Shown here one piece after another: positions 51,161-59,323 of a DNA stretch of 64,000 bases. Each line of letters starts with the position of its first letter. Position 1 is the first letter of the stretch. The position numbers and the translations under genes are program-made. The DNA comes from JAEUMY01 sp033764435 (lineage in GTDB: Bacteria; Pseudomonadota; Gammaproteobacteria; Burkholderiales; Usitatibacteraceae), in NCBI GenBank assembly GCA_033764435.1, contig JANRIX010000022.1, positions 129,564 to 193,563 of the forward strand, read 5' to 3'. The notes under the pieces were generated by a model. That model worked only from the letters and a program-made list of their open reading frames with translations, did no database searches and was not told where the DNA came from.

Positions 51161-52231
51161 ATGGCAAAGACCAAGGTTCTCGTAGTTGATGATTCCGCCC
51201 TCATGAGAAGCCTGCTGTCCGAAATCATCAACCGCCAGCCGGACATGGTAACTGTTGGCGCAGCACCGGATCCGATTGCGGCGCGTGAGCTGATCCGCAC
51301 CCACAATCCGGACGTGCTGACACTGGATGTGGAAATGCCGCGAATGGATGGCATCGACTTCCTGGAAAAGTTGATGCGCTTGCGGCCGATGCCGGTCGTC
51401 ATGGTTTCCACGCTTACCGAGAAAGGCGCCGATGTCACATTGCGCGCGCTGGATCTGGGCGCGGTCGACTTTGTCGCCAAGCCCAAAATCGGCATAGCCG
51501 ATGGCATTCGCGAATCTGCGGCAGAGATCGTGGAGAAGATCCGCATCGCATCCAGGGCGCCCATCCGCAAGCATGTGGCGGCCGCACCCAGTGATCGCAA
51601 CCATGCCCCCAAGGCCATCGGCAATGCGTTGGCCAGCACTGAAAAAGTGATTCTCGTGGGTTCGTCCACGGGTGGTACCGAGGCGGTGAGGATTTTTCTC
51701 TCGGAGATGCCAGCGGACAGTCCGGGCATTCTGATCACCCAGCACATGCCGCCCGGCTTCACCCGCACTTTTGCCCAACGCCTCAACGATTTCTGCAAGC
51801 TCAAGGTGGTGGAGGCGAGCCACGGCGAGCGCGTGCTCCCAGGCCATGCATATATCGCTCCAGGCAGTCACCATCTGCTGCTCGGCCGCAGCGGTGCCAA
51901 CTACGTCACCCAACTGTCCGATGCGCCACCGGTGAATCGTCATCGTCCCTCGGTGGAGGTGCTGTTCCGCTCCGGCGCGCAGCATGCGGGTGCCAATGCC
52001 ATTGGCATCATGCTGACCGGCATGGGGAAGGACGGCGCGGTGGCGATGAAGGAACTCCGCGATGCTGGTGCGTTCAATATCGCCCAGGATGAAGCCAGCT
52101 GCGTGGTGTTCGGCATGCCCAAGGAAGCCATCAACGTCGGTGCGGTACACGAGGTTCTCTCACTGACCTCCATTGCGAGTCGGGTTTCGAAGTGGCTGAC
52201 TTCGAGCGGTGGCAAGGCAAACCGGGTCTGA
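51161..52231 (+). CDS. cheB: Chemotaxis methylesterase CheB
   Basis: CheB removes receptor methyl groups when phosphorylated by CheA. The 356-residue protein has an N-terminal receiver (acidic pair Asp10/Asp11, acceptor Asp56 in TLDVEMPRMDG, Lys in VAKPK) and the C-terminal esterase with the triad Ser169 (GSSTGGTEA), His195 (TQHMPPGFT) and the Asp in MGKDG. The start at 51161 with AAGGAAG upstream is chosen over a long frame that overlaps cheD. It closes the che cluster. Confidence 0.98.
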   Translation: MAKTKVLVVDDSALMRSLLSEIINRQPDMVTVGAAPDPIAARELIRTHNPDVLTLDVEMPRMDGIDFLEKLMRLRPMPVVMVSTLTEKGADVTLRALDLGAVDFVAKPKIGIADGIRESAAEIVEKIRIASRAPIRKHVAAAPSDRNHAPKAIGNALASTEKVILVGSSTGGTEAVRIFLSEMPADSPGILITQHMPPGFTRTFAQRLNDFCKLKVVEASHGERVLPGHAYIAPGSHHLLLGRSGANYVTQLSDAPPVNRHRPSVEVLFRSGAQHAGANAIGIMLTGMGKDGAVAMKELRDAGAFNIAQDEASCVVFGMPKEAINVGAVHEVLSLTSIASRVSKWLTSSGGKANRV

Positions 52232-52256
52232 GTTTTCCGTGAAGTGAACTGGAACG

Positions 52257-52279
52257 GGGCTGCGCCGCAGGCGCGGCCC
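52257..52279 (+). terminator. Stem-loop after cheB
   Basis: GGGCTGCGCC-GCA-GGCGCGGCCC forms a 10-bp stem with one G-T pair, 25 bp after the cheB stop and before a convergent gene. No T run follows. Confidence 0.5.
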
Positions 52280-52304
52280 TTGGGCTGCACGGCGCGAACA
52301 CTGG

Positions 52305-52316
52305 ACGAATATTCGC
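52305..52316. repeat. Palindrome variant ACGAATATTCGC (intergenic, 1 mismatch)
   Basis: One-mismatch form in the gap between convergent cheB and the EAL gene. Confidence 0.6.
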
Positions 52317-52405
52317 AGTCAGTGCTCCGCCATCGCGAATCAGGAACAGGATCCGGTGAAGACTCAAGTAAATGGAGAAGAGCAGGCCGGGTGCGGAGCC
52401 TGGCT

Positions 52406-54202
52406 TCAGGCCGAAGCGGCCAATGACTGCGGATTCCCGACAAGAACAGCGGGCGCGACGTTCGGTTCGTTCGCAGCCACACGGCCCAGTTTGGCGTGCA
52501 GATCGCGATCCTCCAGGAATGCGATGACATCGTTGGCACGCAGCGGACGCGCGATGTGATAGCCCTGGGCGCGCTGGCAGCCGATGCCGCGCAGAAAGTC
52601 CAGTTGCTCGGCAGTCTCGACCCCCTCTGCGTGAAGGGTGAGGTGTAGTGAGGTTCCCAGAACGCAGATCGTACGCGTGATGGCGGCATCCTCTTCATCG
52701 CCCGGCAGATCACGCACAAACGACTTGTCGATCTTCAGCACATCGATCGGGAAGCGCTTCAAATAGGACAGCGACGAAAAGCCCGTGCCAAAGTCATCAA
52801 TCGCGATGGCCGCGCCCGTTTCCTTGAGCGAGCGTAGCGTGGTGATGGCGGAATCGACGTCGCTCATGGCGATGCGCTCGGTGATTTCGAGCTCCAGCGC
52901 GCTCGCGGGCAGGCCGGATTCCTTGAGTATGCGTGAGACGTTCTTTGCCGCATCACCCAGATTGAATTGGTTGGCTGAGAAGTTCACCGCGACCTTGAGG
53001 TCGGGATGTCCCGCAAGCTGCCATGCCCGGGTCATGCGGCAGGCCTCCAGCAAGATCCAGTCGCCCATGTCGACGATCAGTCCGGTCTCTTCGGCAATGT
53101 GGATGAATTCATCCGGTGGAATGAGGCCAAGGTCCGGATGGTTCCAACGGACCAGCGCCTCTGTGGCGACAATCCGTCCTGACTGCACGTCAAGGATTGG
53201 CTGGTACATCAGGAAGAGCTCATTGCGCGCGACCGCCTGGCGCAGGGAATTCTCCAGCTTCAACTGATAGCCCGTTTCGAAATTTATCTCCCGGACGTAG
53301 AGCAGGTTGCGGTTGCCGCCACGCGACTTTGCGCTGAACATGGCGCTCTCTGCGTTCTTCAAAAGGGTCGCAGGATCAGATCCATGTTCCGGATACAGCG
53401 CGATGCCACAAGAGATGGTCATGAAAAATTCCTGCCCGTTGAGCAGAAACGGCTGGTTGAACTCGCGGGCAATGCGGTCGGCATACTGGCGGGCCGTGAA
53501 GGGATCGGCGTTATCGGGGGTGAAGATCGCGAATTCGTCCTGGCCCAATCGAGCCACCAGATTGCCCTTGCCGGCTGCACGCTGCAGTCTGGCCGCGATC
53601 TGTCGGATCAGTGCATCGCCGGCCGCATAACCGAACGATTCGTTGATTCGCATGAAGCGGTCGAGGTCGAAGCACATCACCGCGGGTGAGAGGCCACGCT
53701 GCCCTGGCTCTGCAAGCGATCGCGTCATCACCTCGCGCAGATGGTCCAGATTTGGCAGACGAGTGAGAGAGTCGTAGCGAGATAGCTGGATGACCGATGA
53801 CTCGGCATTGCGCTTCGCGCGGCGCATGCCTACGTTGCGCAGTTCGCGCTCGACCACGGGCAACAGACGCGACGGTTCGTGTTTGGGGACGTAGTCCTGC
53901 GCGCCGCTGTTCATGGCGTTGATGGCCAGTTCGTTTTCCATCTGGCCGGAGAAGATGACCAACGGAATGTCCTGTCCGGATCGACGCAGAAGTTCCATGG
54001 CGCGACCGGAATCAAAGCGTGGCATATTGTGATCGCAGATCACCAGATCCCATTCACCTCCAACGAGTGCGCGGGTCATGGATGCCTCGTCGTCGACCCG
54101 CTCGAAGACGGCGCTTGGTGCCACCCGCTTCAACTGAAGCTGGATGAGCAGGGCATCGTCTTCGGAGTCTTCGACGATCAGGATCTTGGGTGAATTGCTC
54201 AT
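52406..54202 (-). CDS. REC-GGDEF-EAL c-di-GMP phosphodiesterase
   Basis: This 598-residue protein has a receiver with acceptor Asp57 (VICDHNMPRF), a GGDEF domain whose active-site motif reads GQDEF (220-224) instead of GGDEF, and an EAL domain with intact residues: EAL at 348-350, NFSANQF, ELEITE, DDFGTGFSSLSYLKRF at 469-484, IDKSFV, HAEGVET. It should therefore degrade c-di-GMP, with the GGDEF part inactive or regulatory, under control of a kinase. A sigma-28 promoter precedes it, and it lies just after the che cluster, so it probably keeps c-di-GMP low in swimming cells. Which kinase phosphorylates it is unknown. Confidence 0.94.
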   Translation of the reverse strand: MSNSPKILIVEDSEDDALLIQLQLKRVAPSAVFERVDDEASMTRALVGGEWDLVICDHNMPRFDSGRAMELLRRSGQDIPLVIFSGQMENELAINAMNSGAQDYVPKHEPSRLLPVVERELRNVGMRRAKRNAESSVIQLSRYDSLTRLPNLDHLREVMTRSLAEPGQRGLSPAVMCFDLDRFMRINESFGYAAGDALIRQIAARLQRAAGKGNLVARLGQDEFAIFTPDNADPFTARQYADRIAREFNQPFLLNGQEFFMTISCGIALYPEHGSDPATLLKNAESAMFSAKSRGGNRNLLYVREINFETGYQLKLENSLRQAVARNELFLMYQPILDVQSGRIVATEALVRWNHPDLGLIPPDEFIHIAEETGLIVDMGDWILLEACRMTRAWQLAGHPDLKVAVNFSANQFNLGDAAKNVSRILKESGLPASALELEITERIAMSDVDSAITTLRSLKETGAAIAIDDFGTGFSSLSYLKRFPIDVLKIDKSFVRDLPGDEEDAAITRTICVLGTSLHLTLHAEGVETAEQLDFLRGIGCQRAQGYHIARPLRANDVIAFLEDRDLHAKLGRVAANEPNVAPAVLVGNPQSLAASA

Positions 54203-54260
54203 CGGTCGCGGTCCGGGACTCGGCAGAGCCCGAGGACCGAATACAGTGGGTCATGCAGGG

Positions 54261-54287
54261 TTATCGGCAGCATCTGGTGCACCTGTA
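54261..54287 (-). promoter_or_regulatory. Sigma-28 promoter of the EAL gene
   Basis: On the minus strand, TACA, 15 bp, then a perfect GCCGATAA (54268 down to 54261). Predicted transcript start is near 54254, about 50 nt before the ATG at 54202. Confidence 0.78.
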
Positions 54288-54300
54288 GCGCGCAGCGGCG

Positions 54301-56070
54301 TCAGAAGCCAGCGCGCGCGATCGTGCGGTCGATTTGAGTACCCTGCACGGTCGCCACAAGTCGGCCGCTGCCGTCGGCCAGGAATTCCACGCCCATCTCA
54401 CCTATCTGCTGCAGTCCGAACTGCGTGCTCTTCCAGGTCTGACGGTAGGCGCTGCCGGTGCCTCGATACAATGGACCGCTGTAGCGTCGGACACTGGACC
54501 AGCTGCCGCCGAAAGAGACATACCAGACCGGCTTGCCTTCGTCGTCGTACGTATTCCAGACGAGGAGAAGCGTCTGTTCTGTCGTCTGCCGAATGTTTAG
54601 CAACCACCCGGTCTCCTCCGGCGATGTCCAGACATCCGAGTAGTCGCTGAGCGGCTTCGGTCCGGAGAGCATCAGTGCCTTTAGCCGCGGATAGTCGGTG
54701 TCCAGGCGGGAGTACAGATCTCGATTGGCTGCATGCTGTGGCTGGCCGGATGTACCGCAGGTCGCGGTACCGCCCAGAAGCGTGCCCCGCAGTCGATACT
54801 CGCCACCGGCGAGTGTGAACAGGCCCGCGCCGCTGCTGCCTGGTTCGGTTGTGCCCGAGAGCCAGGCAACAGTGCTGAAGTTGGCCGTACTGTTGCCGCC
54901 TGAACCTGCCACCAACTGGGCGACGCTGACCTTCTTGAGGTCGCCGCGCGGATGATGGAGCGTGATGCCCGATTCGCCGCTTTGGGGGGCGTTGGGATCC
55001 CAACCAGCAAAGTATGCGCCGGCGGGTGAAAGCTGGTTCAGCATGAGCAGGCTCACATCGCTGGTGGCATTGGTGTGCAGCAGACGCGCACCACCGGTCA
55101 CCTGAACATAGTCGCCAGCACTTTTTGCGCCGCAACTGCGGGCCTCGAAGTTCCAGAACGACACGACGGTGGCTGCGGCTGCCGCGCTGTCGATGCAGTG
55201 CGCGGCGGTGAGGATATAGGGCGCTTCGCTGGATTGGTCGCCGTCGCTCAGCAAGGTGCCGGTGCAGACATAGCTCTGACCATTCTCGACATAGGCCAGG
55301 CGTGTGGTTGAGCGCACCGCGTTCAGATAGGCAACTGAGGGGTTGGGCACGCAGGCAACATCCTCCTGGCAACTGGCCGAAGTGCCGATGGGTGCTGAAG
55401 ATTCCTTGAGATCGGTGAACCAATGGGACACAGCATGGACTGTAACCGTCAGGCTGGTTGGCGCCGAGCCTGGTACGCGCAAGGCCACGAATTGCGTCTC
55501 ACCAAGTGTTACGGGTGACCAGACGCCCGCCGCGTTGACCATTGTGTCGCGATCCCAGTGGATGCGTTGACCGGGCGCGAGTGTCTGGCCATGGAAATCA
55601 ACGTCGAGTTGTGGAAATGTGCCAGCAATCGAGATTCGCGAACGCAATCCCCGTGCTCCTCCCGAGGAGATGTTGAAGCCGGCCTGCCAGGTACCATCGG
55701 CAGCCCGGATCCAGTCTTTGGGCTCAAGGCGCAATGTCCTGAATGCACTGCCGTCGCGAGCGATGCCCACCAGAAAGCGTTTGCTTCCCAGTTCCTCGTG
55801 TTGCGCGATGATCTGACCCAGCTCGGCGCTGGAGAGGGCGGGCAGTGCGCCGAGCGAATTGCGGGCACTGGCTGCAGTATTGGACGGAATCGCTGGCAGA
55901 TCCTGTTTCGCAGGGAGTGACTTGTTACTCTTCTGAGCTTTCCCGGGCACAGCCGGAAGCGGCAACGCTACTTCTGCGGCTCGAAGCGTGGCGATTTGGA
56001 ACGCAAAAGCCAGCAGTCCACAGATTCCGAGGGATGCCGAGATCAGAGAGCGAGATGTTCGGGTTTCCAT
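54301..56070 (-). CDS. Secreted trypsin-like serine protease
   Basis: This 589-residue precursor has an N-terminal Sec signal (about 1-32), a Pro/Ala/Lys-rich pro-region, an N-terminal beta domain (about 85-215), and a chymotrypsin-fold protease domain. The triad is His291 (LTAAHC), Asp338 (TSDVSLLML) and Ser413 (EPGSSGAGLF). Several paired cysteines fit an extracellular enzyme of the lysyl-endopeptidase-like group, and a C-terminal beta-rich domain follows (about 475-589). Substrate specificity cannot be read from sequence. A sigma-28-like promoter sits directly at its start codon, which ties this exported protease to the flagellar regulon. That link is unusual. Confidence 0.92.
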   Translation of the reverse strand: METRTSRSLISASLGICGLLAFAFQIATLRAAEVALPLPAVPGKAQKSNKSLPAKQDLPAIPSNTAASARNSLGALPALSSAELGQIIAQHEELGSKRFLVGIARDGSAFRTLRLEPKDWIRAADGTWQAGFNISSGGARGLRSRISIAGTFPQLDVDFHGQTLAPGQRIHWDRDTMVNAAGVWSPVTLGETQFVALRVPGSAPTSLTVTVHAVSHWFTDLKESSAPIGTSASCQEDVACVPNPSVAYLNAVRSTTRLAYVENGQSYVCTGTLLSDGDQSSEAPYILTAAHCIDSAAAAATVVSFWNFEARSCGAKSAGDYVQVTGGARLLHTNATSDVSLLMLNQLSPAGAYFAGWDPNAPQSGESGITLHHPRGDLKKVSVAQLVAGSGGNSTANFSTVAWLSGTTEPGSSGAGLFTLAGGEYRLRGTLLGGTATCGTSGQPQHAANRDLYSRLDTDYPRLKALMLSGPKPLSDYSDVWTSPEETGWLLNIRQTTEQTLLLVWNTYDDEGKPVWYVSFGGSWSSVRRYSGPLYRGTGSAYRQTWKSTQFGLQQIGEMGVEFLADGSGRLVATVQGTQIDRTIARAGF

Positions 56071-56077
56071 GGCTCAC

Positions 56078-56104
56078 TTATCGGAGCTACATGGACAAAC
56101 TTGA
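56078..56104 (-). promoter_or_regulatory. Sigma-28 promoter of the secreted protease
   Basis: On the minus strand, TCAAGTTT, 11 bp, TCCGATAA: 14 of 16 matches to consensus. The -10 ends 7 bp before the ATG, so the predicted transcript would start at or within a base or two of the start codon (leaderless). Confidence 0.75.
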
Positions 56105-56356
56105 ACCGACCCGTGCGAAGTTGTTGCCGCGTCTTCAAAAAATCAGTTGTCTTTGATAGACTTGTCCTCGATTTGCATCGACAGTGATGCGGCAATAGTG
56201 TCATGACATGCGGAAGTGTTCGAATTCGATTCGGCGCCGGGCCGCAGCACAGCAAAGCTTGAAAGGGCGCCTGGTTATGAGACCGCCAACTACGTTCAAC
56301 TCAGGAGATCGACACTAGGTCGAGGGCGGCTTTCGTATTGAGGAATTGAATTCTTC

Positions 56357-56385
56357 AGAAAAGCGCGGCTTGTCCGCGCTTTTCT
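56357..56385 (+). promoter_or_regulatory. Leader hairpin before thrS
   Basis: AGAAAAGCGCGG pairs perfectly with CCGCGCTTTTCT around a 5-nt loop, followed by GTTTC, ending 24 bp before the thrS ATG. It looks like a terminator or attenuator; no upstream gene on this strand needs one, so control of thrS is plausible. Confidence 0.65.
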
Positions 56386-56409
56386 GTTTCTGGGATCAAG
56401 GAGTGAATC

Positions 56410-58329
56410 ATGGTGAATGTGACGTTGCCGGACGGATCGGTCAGGCAGTTCGACAAGGCGGTTTCAGTGGGCGAGGTGGCAGCTTCGATTGGCGCGGGAC
56501 TCGCCAAAGCGGCGCTCGCGGGGAAGGTGGATGGAAAGCTCGTGGACACGAGCTTTGTGATGGACAAGGACGCGAAACTCGCGATTGTCACGGACAAGGA
56601 CGCGGAAGGCCTGGACCTGATTCGTCACTCGACGGCCCATCTCCTGGCTTATGCAGTGAAGGAGCTTTTTCCCGACGCGCAGGTGACGATCGGGCCGGTC
56701 ATCGAGAATGGCTTCTATTACGACTTCTCCTACAAGCGCCCCTTCACGCCGGAAGATCTGGAGGCCATCGAAAAGCGGATGGCGGAGCTGTCGAAAAAGG
56801 ACATTCCGGTGTCCCGCGAGGTATGGAAGCGGGATGACGCGGTCAAGTTCTTCGAATCCATCGGCGAGAAATACAAGGCTGAGATCATCGCCGCCATTCC
56901 TTCGGATCAGGACATTTCCCTGTATCGGGAAGGCGATTTCATTGACCTCTGCCGCGGTCCGCACGTGCCGTCTACGGGCAAGCTGAAAGTCTTCAAGTTG
57001 ATGAAGGTGGCGGGGGCGTATTGGCGCGGCGACTCCAAGAACGAGATGCTGCAGCGGGTCTACGGCACGGCCTGGGCCAAAAAGGAGGAACAGGAGGCCT
57101 ATCTGCGAATGCTGGAAGAGGCCGAGAAGCGCGACCACCGCAGACTGGCGAAGCAGCTTGATCTCTTCCACATGCAGGAAGAGGCACCCGGTCTGGTCTT
57201 CTGGCACCCGAAAGGCTGGGTGGTGTGGCAGCAGGTCGAGCAGTACATGCGCAAGGTCTATCAGGACAACGGTTACCAGGAAATCCGCTGCCCGCAGATC
57301 CTGGACCGCTCACTCTGGGAGCGATCAGGGCACTGGGAGAACTACAAGGACAACATGTTCACGACGGAATCGGAAAAGCGCGACTACGCGCTCAAGCCGA
57401 TGAATTGTCCAGGACATATCCAGGTGTTCAATTCTGATCTGCGTTCCTACCGCGATCTGCCGCTGCGCTACGGTGAGTTCGGCGCCTGTCACCGGAATGA
57501 GGCGTCGGGTGCCTTGCACGGCATCATGCGCGTACGTGGCTTCACGCAGGATGACGGTCATATTTTCTGCACGGAAGACCAGATCCAACCGGAGTGCGCC
57601 AGCTTCATCAACCTTTTGATCAATGTGTACAAGGACTTCGGCTTCACGGACGTGATCTATCGCCTGTCGACGCGGCCGGCCAAGCGGGTTGGCTCCGACG
57701 AGGTCTGGGACATTGCCGAAAAGGCATTGGCTGATGCGTTGAACGCTGCCGGCGTACCCTGGGAGGAAAACCCGGGAGAGGGCGCGTTCTATGGTCCCAA
57801 GATCGAGTTTTCACTGAAAGACTCGATTGGCCGGGTCTGGCAATGCGGCACGATGCAGGTGGACTTCTCCATGCCCCAGCGCCTGGGTGCGGAATACGTG
57901 GCCGAAGACAATACTCGCAAGGTGCCGGTCATGCTGCACCGCGCCATTGTTGGATCGATGGAGCGCTTTATCGGCATCTTGATTGAAAACCATGCCGGCG
58001 CACTGCCGTTGTGGCTGGCACCGGTCCAGGTGGTGGCTATGAACGTGACGGAGCATCAGGCCGAGTATGTCCAGGCGGTGGTGGCCGAGCTCAAGGCTGC
58101 GGGCATCCGCGTCCAGCCAGATTTGCGTAACGAGAAAATTTCCTATAAAATTCGGGAACATAGCTTGCAAAAGGTCCCGTACCAATTGGTGATCGGTGAC
58201 AAGGAAGTGCAGGCCAAGACGGTGACGGCTCGGGTTTCTGACCGAAAAGGTGGCGGGGAAAATCTCGCTCCGATGCCAGTCGCCGATTTTGTTTTGCGGC
58301 TGAAGAATGAAATCGCAGAGCGCAAATAG
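56410..58329 (+). CDS. thrS: Threonyl-tRNA synthetase
   Basis: ThrRS charges tRNA-Thr. The 639-residue enzyme has the TGS domain (MVNVTLPDGSVRQFD), the editing domain (HSTAHLLAYAVKELFPDAQVTIGPVIENGFYYDF), the class II catalytic core (motif 1, motif 2 around ACHRNEASGALHGIMRVRGFTQDDGHIFC, motif 3 near the HRAIVGSMERFIGILIE region) and the anticodon-binding domain. It has a good AGGAG site. Its own control by the leader hairpin is inferred. Confidence 0.98.
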   Translation: MVNVTLPDGSVRQFDKAVSVGEVAASIGAGLAKAALAGKVDGKLVDTSFVMDKDAKLAIVTDKDAEGLDLIRHSTAHLLAYAVKELFPDAQVTIGPVIENGFYYDFSYKRPFTPEDLEAIEKRMAELSKKDIPVSREVWKRDDAVKFFESIGEKYKAEIIAAIPSDQDISLYREGDFIDLCRGPHVPSTGKLKVFKLMKVAGAYWRGDSKNEMLQRVYGTAWAKKEEQEAYLRMLEEAEKRDHRRLAKQLDLFHMQEEAPGLVFWHPKGWVVWQQVEQYMRKVYQDNGYQEIRCPQILDRSLWERSGHWENYKDNMFTTESEKRDYALKPMNCPGHIQVFNSDLRSYRDLPLRYGEFGACHRNEASGALHGIMRVRGFTQDDGHIFCTEDQIQPECASFINLLINVYKDFGFTDVIYRLSTRPAKRVGSDEVWDIAEKALADALNAAGVPWEENPGEGAFYGPKIEFSLKDSIGRVWQCGTMQVDFSMPQRLGAEYVAEDNTRKVPVMLHRAIVGSMERFIGILIENHAGALPLWLAPVQVVAMNVTEHQAEYVQAVVAELKAAGIRVQPDLRNEKISYKIREHSLQKVPYQLVIGDKEVQAKTVTARVSDRKGGGENLAPMPVADFVLRLKNEIAERK

Positions 58330-58405
58330 GCGGTCTGCGGAAGGTGTCTGAGAATGCGGCAAAGCCGTTTTCCAGACGTTGCAGCAAATAACCAGGAGAT
58401 GTTTT

Positions 58406-59017
58406 ATCGCTACTGACAAGGATGTGCGGATCAACGGTGAGATCAATGCACCGGAGATTCGCCTGCTGGGCGCAGAAGGCCAGCAATTGGGGATCGTGAG
58501 CCTCGCCGAGGCACAACGTCAGGCTGAAGAAGCCGAGTTGGATCTGGTTGAGATCGCACCCACGGCCAAGCCGCCTGTGTGTCGCATCATGGATTACGGG
58601 AAGTTCAAGTACCGGGAAGCCAAGAAAGCGCACGAGGCCAAACTCAAGCAGAAACAGATTCAGGTCAAGGAAATCAAGTTCCGGCCTGGCACCGATGATG
58701 GTGACTACAACATCAAGGTGCGCAATCTCATCCGGTTCCTGACAGAGGGCGACAAGACGAAAATCACGCTGCGGTTCAGGGGGCGCGAAATGGCGCACCA
58801 GGAACTGGGTGTGGCACTTCTGAAGCGGGTGGAGGCAGACCTGTCGGCGTATGGCCAGGTCGAGCAATTCCCCAAGATGGAAGGGCGCCAGATGATCATG
58901 ATCGTGGCGCCGAAGAAGCACCCGGAAAAGGACAAGCCGGCGAAGGGTGATGCGTCGGCAGTCGCCAAGGAAGGCAAAGAGACCAAAGTGCCCAGCGCCG
59001 TCGAAGCGACCAAGTAG
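58406..59017 (+). CDS. infC: Translation initiation factor IF-3 (ATC start)
   Basis: IF-3 controls start-codon choice and ribosome subunit joining. The protein (203 residues) begins at a rare ATC codon at 58406, placed 5 bp after AGGAGAT; read as fMet, the product starts M-ATDKDVRINGEINAPEIRLLG, as in other betaproteobacteria. A TTG at 58379 in the same frame has no ribosome site. Rare ATT/ATC starts let IF-3 repress its own synthesis. The C-terminus carries an extra Lys/Ala-rich tail of about 25 residues. Confidence 0.95.
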   Translation: MATDKDVRINGEINAPEIRLLGAEGQQLGIVSLAEAQRQAEEAELDLVEIAPTAKPPVCRIMDYGKFKYREAKKAHEAKLKQKQIQVKEIKFRPGTDDGDYNIKVRNLIRFLTEGDKTKITLRFRGREMAHQELGVALLKRVEADLSAYGQVEQFPKMEGRQMIMIVAPKKHPEKDKPAKGDASAVAKEGKETKVPSAVEATK

Positions 59018-59113
59018 TTTCAGCAGTTCGGCAGTACCCACAAGTCGTCTTCAGGTTCAAAGCGTGGAGAGGTTCCACCACCTGCAGCGGCAACGTAGTC
59101 AAAAGGAAATGCA

Positions 59114-59311
59114 ATGCCCAAGATGAAAACCAAGTCCGGGGCGGCCAAGCGGTTCAAGCCGCGCGGTTCCGGCTCCATCAAGCGGTCGATGGCGTTCAAG
59201 CGCCACATCCTCACCAAGAAGACGACCAAGAACAAGCGTCAGCTTCGCGGTACCGCTGAAATTCATGCGACCAACATGGGCCATGTCCGCGACATGCTGC
59301 CCTACGCCTGA
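59114..59311 (+). CDS. rpmI: Ribosomal protein bL35
   Basis: The 65-residue basic protein (MPKMKTKSGAAKRFKPRGSGSIKR) is bL35 of the large subunit. It follows infC by 96 bp and precedes rplT by 12 bp, the usual operon. Confidence 0.98.
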   Translation: MPKMKTKSGAAKRFKPRGSGSIKRSMAFKRHILTKKTTKNKRQLRGTAEIHATNMGHVRDMLPYA

Positions 59312-59323
59312 TAGGAGAGAACG

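Larger units (their letters stand above)
56071..56409. other. Intergenic region between the protease gene and thrS
   Basis: This 339-bp region between divergent genes holds the protease promoter (56078-56104) and the hairpin before thrS (56357-56385). Between them I see no tRNA, no ORF with support and no clear sigma-70 promoter for thrS. Confidence 0.5.

Noticed and set aside
56091..56156. A 21-codon ORF (MDKLEPTRAKLLPRLQKISCL) before thrS as a leader peptide
   Set aside because: It holds only one Thr, has no ribosome site, and its first bases belong to the antisense protease promoter.
56217..56300. A tRNA gene between the protease and thrS, suggested by the terminator-like hairpin
   Set aside because: No cloverleaf, T-loop GTTCGANTC or acceptor stem could be fitted.
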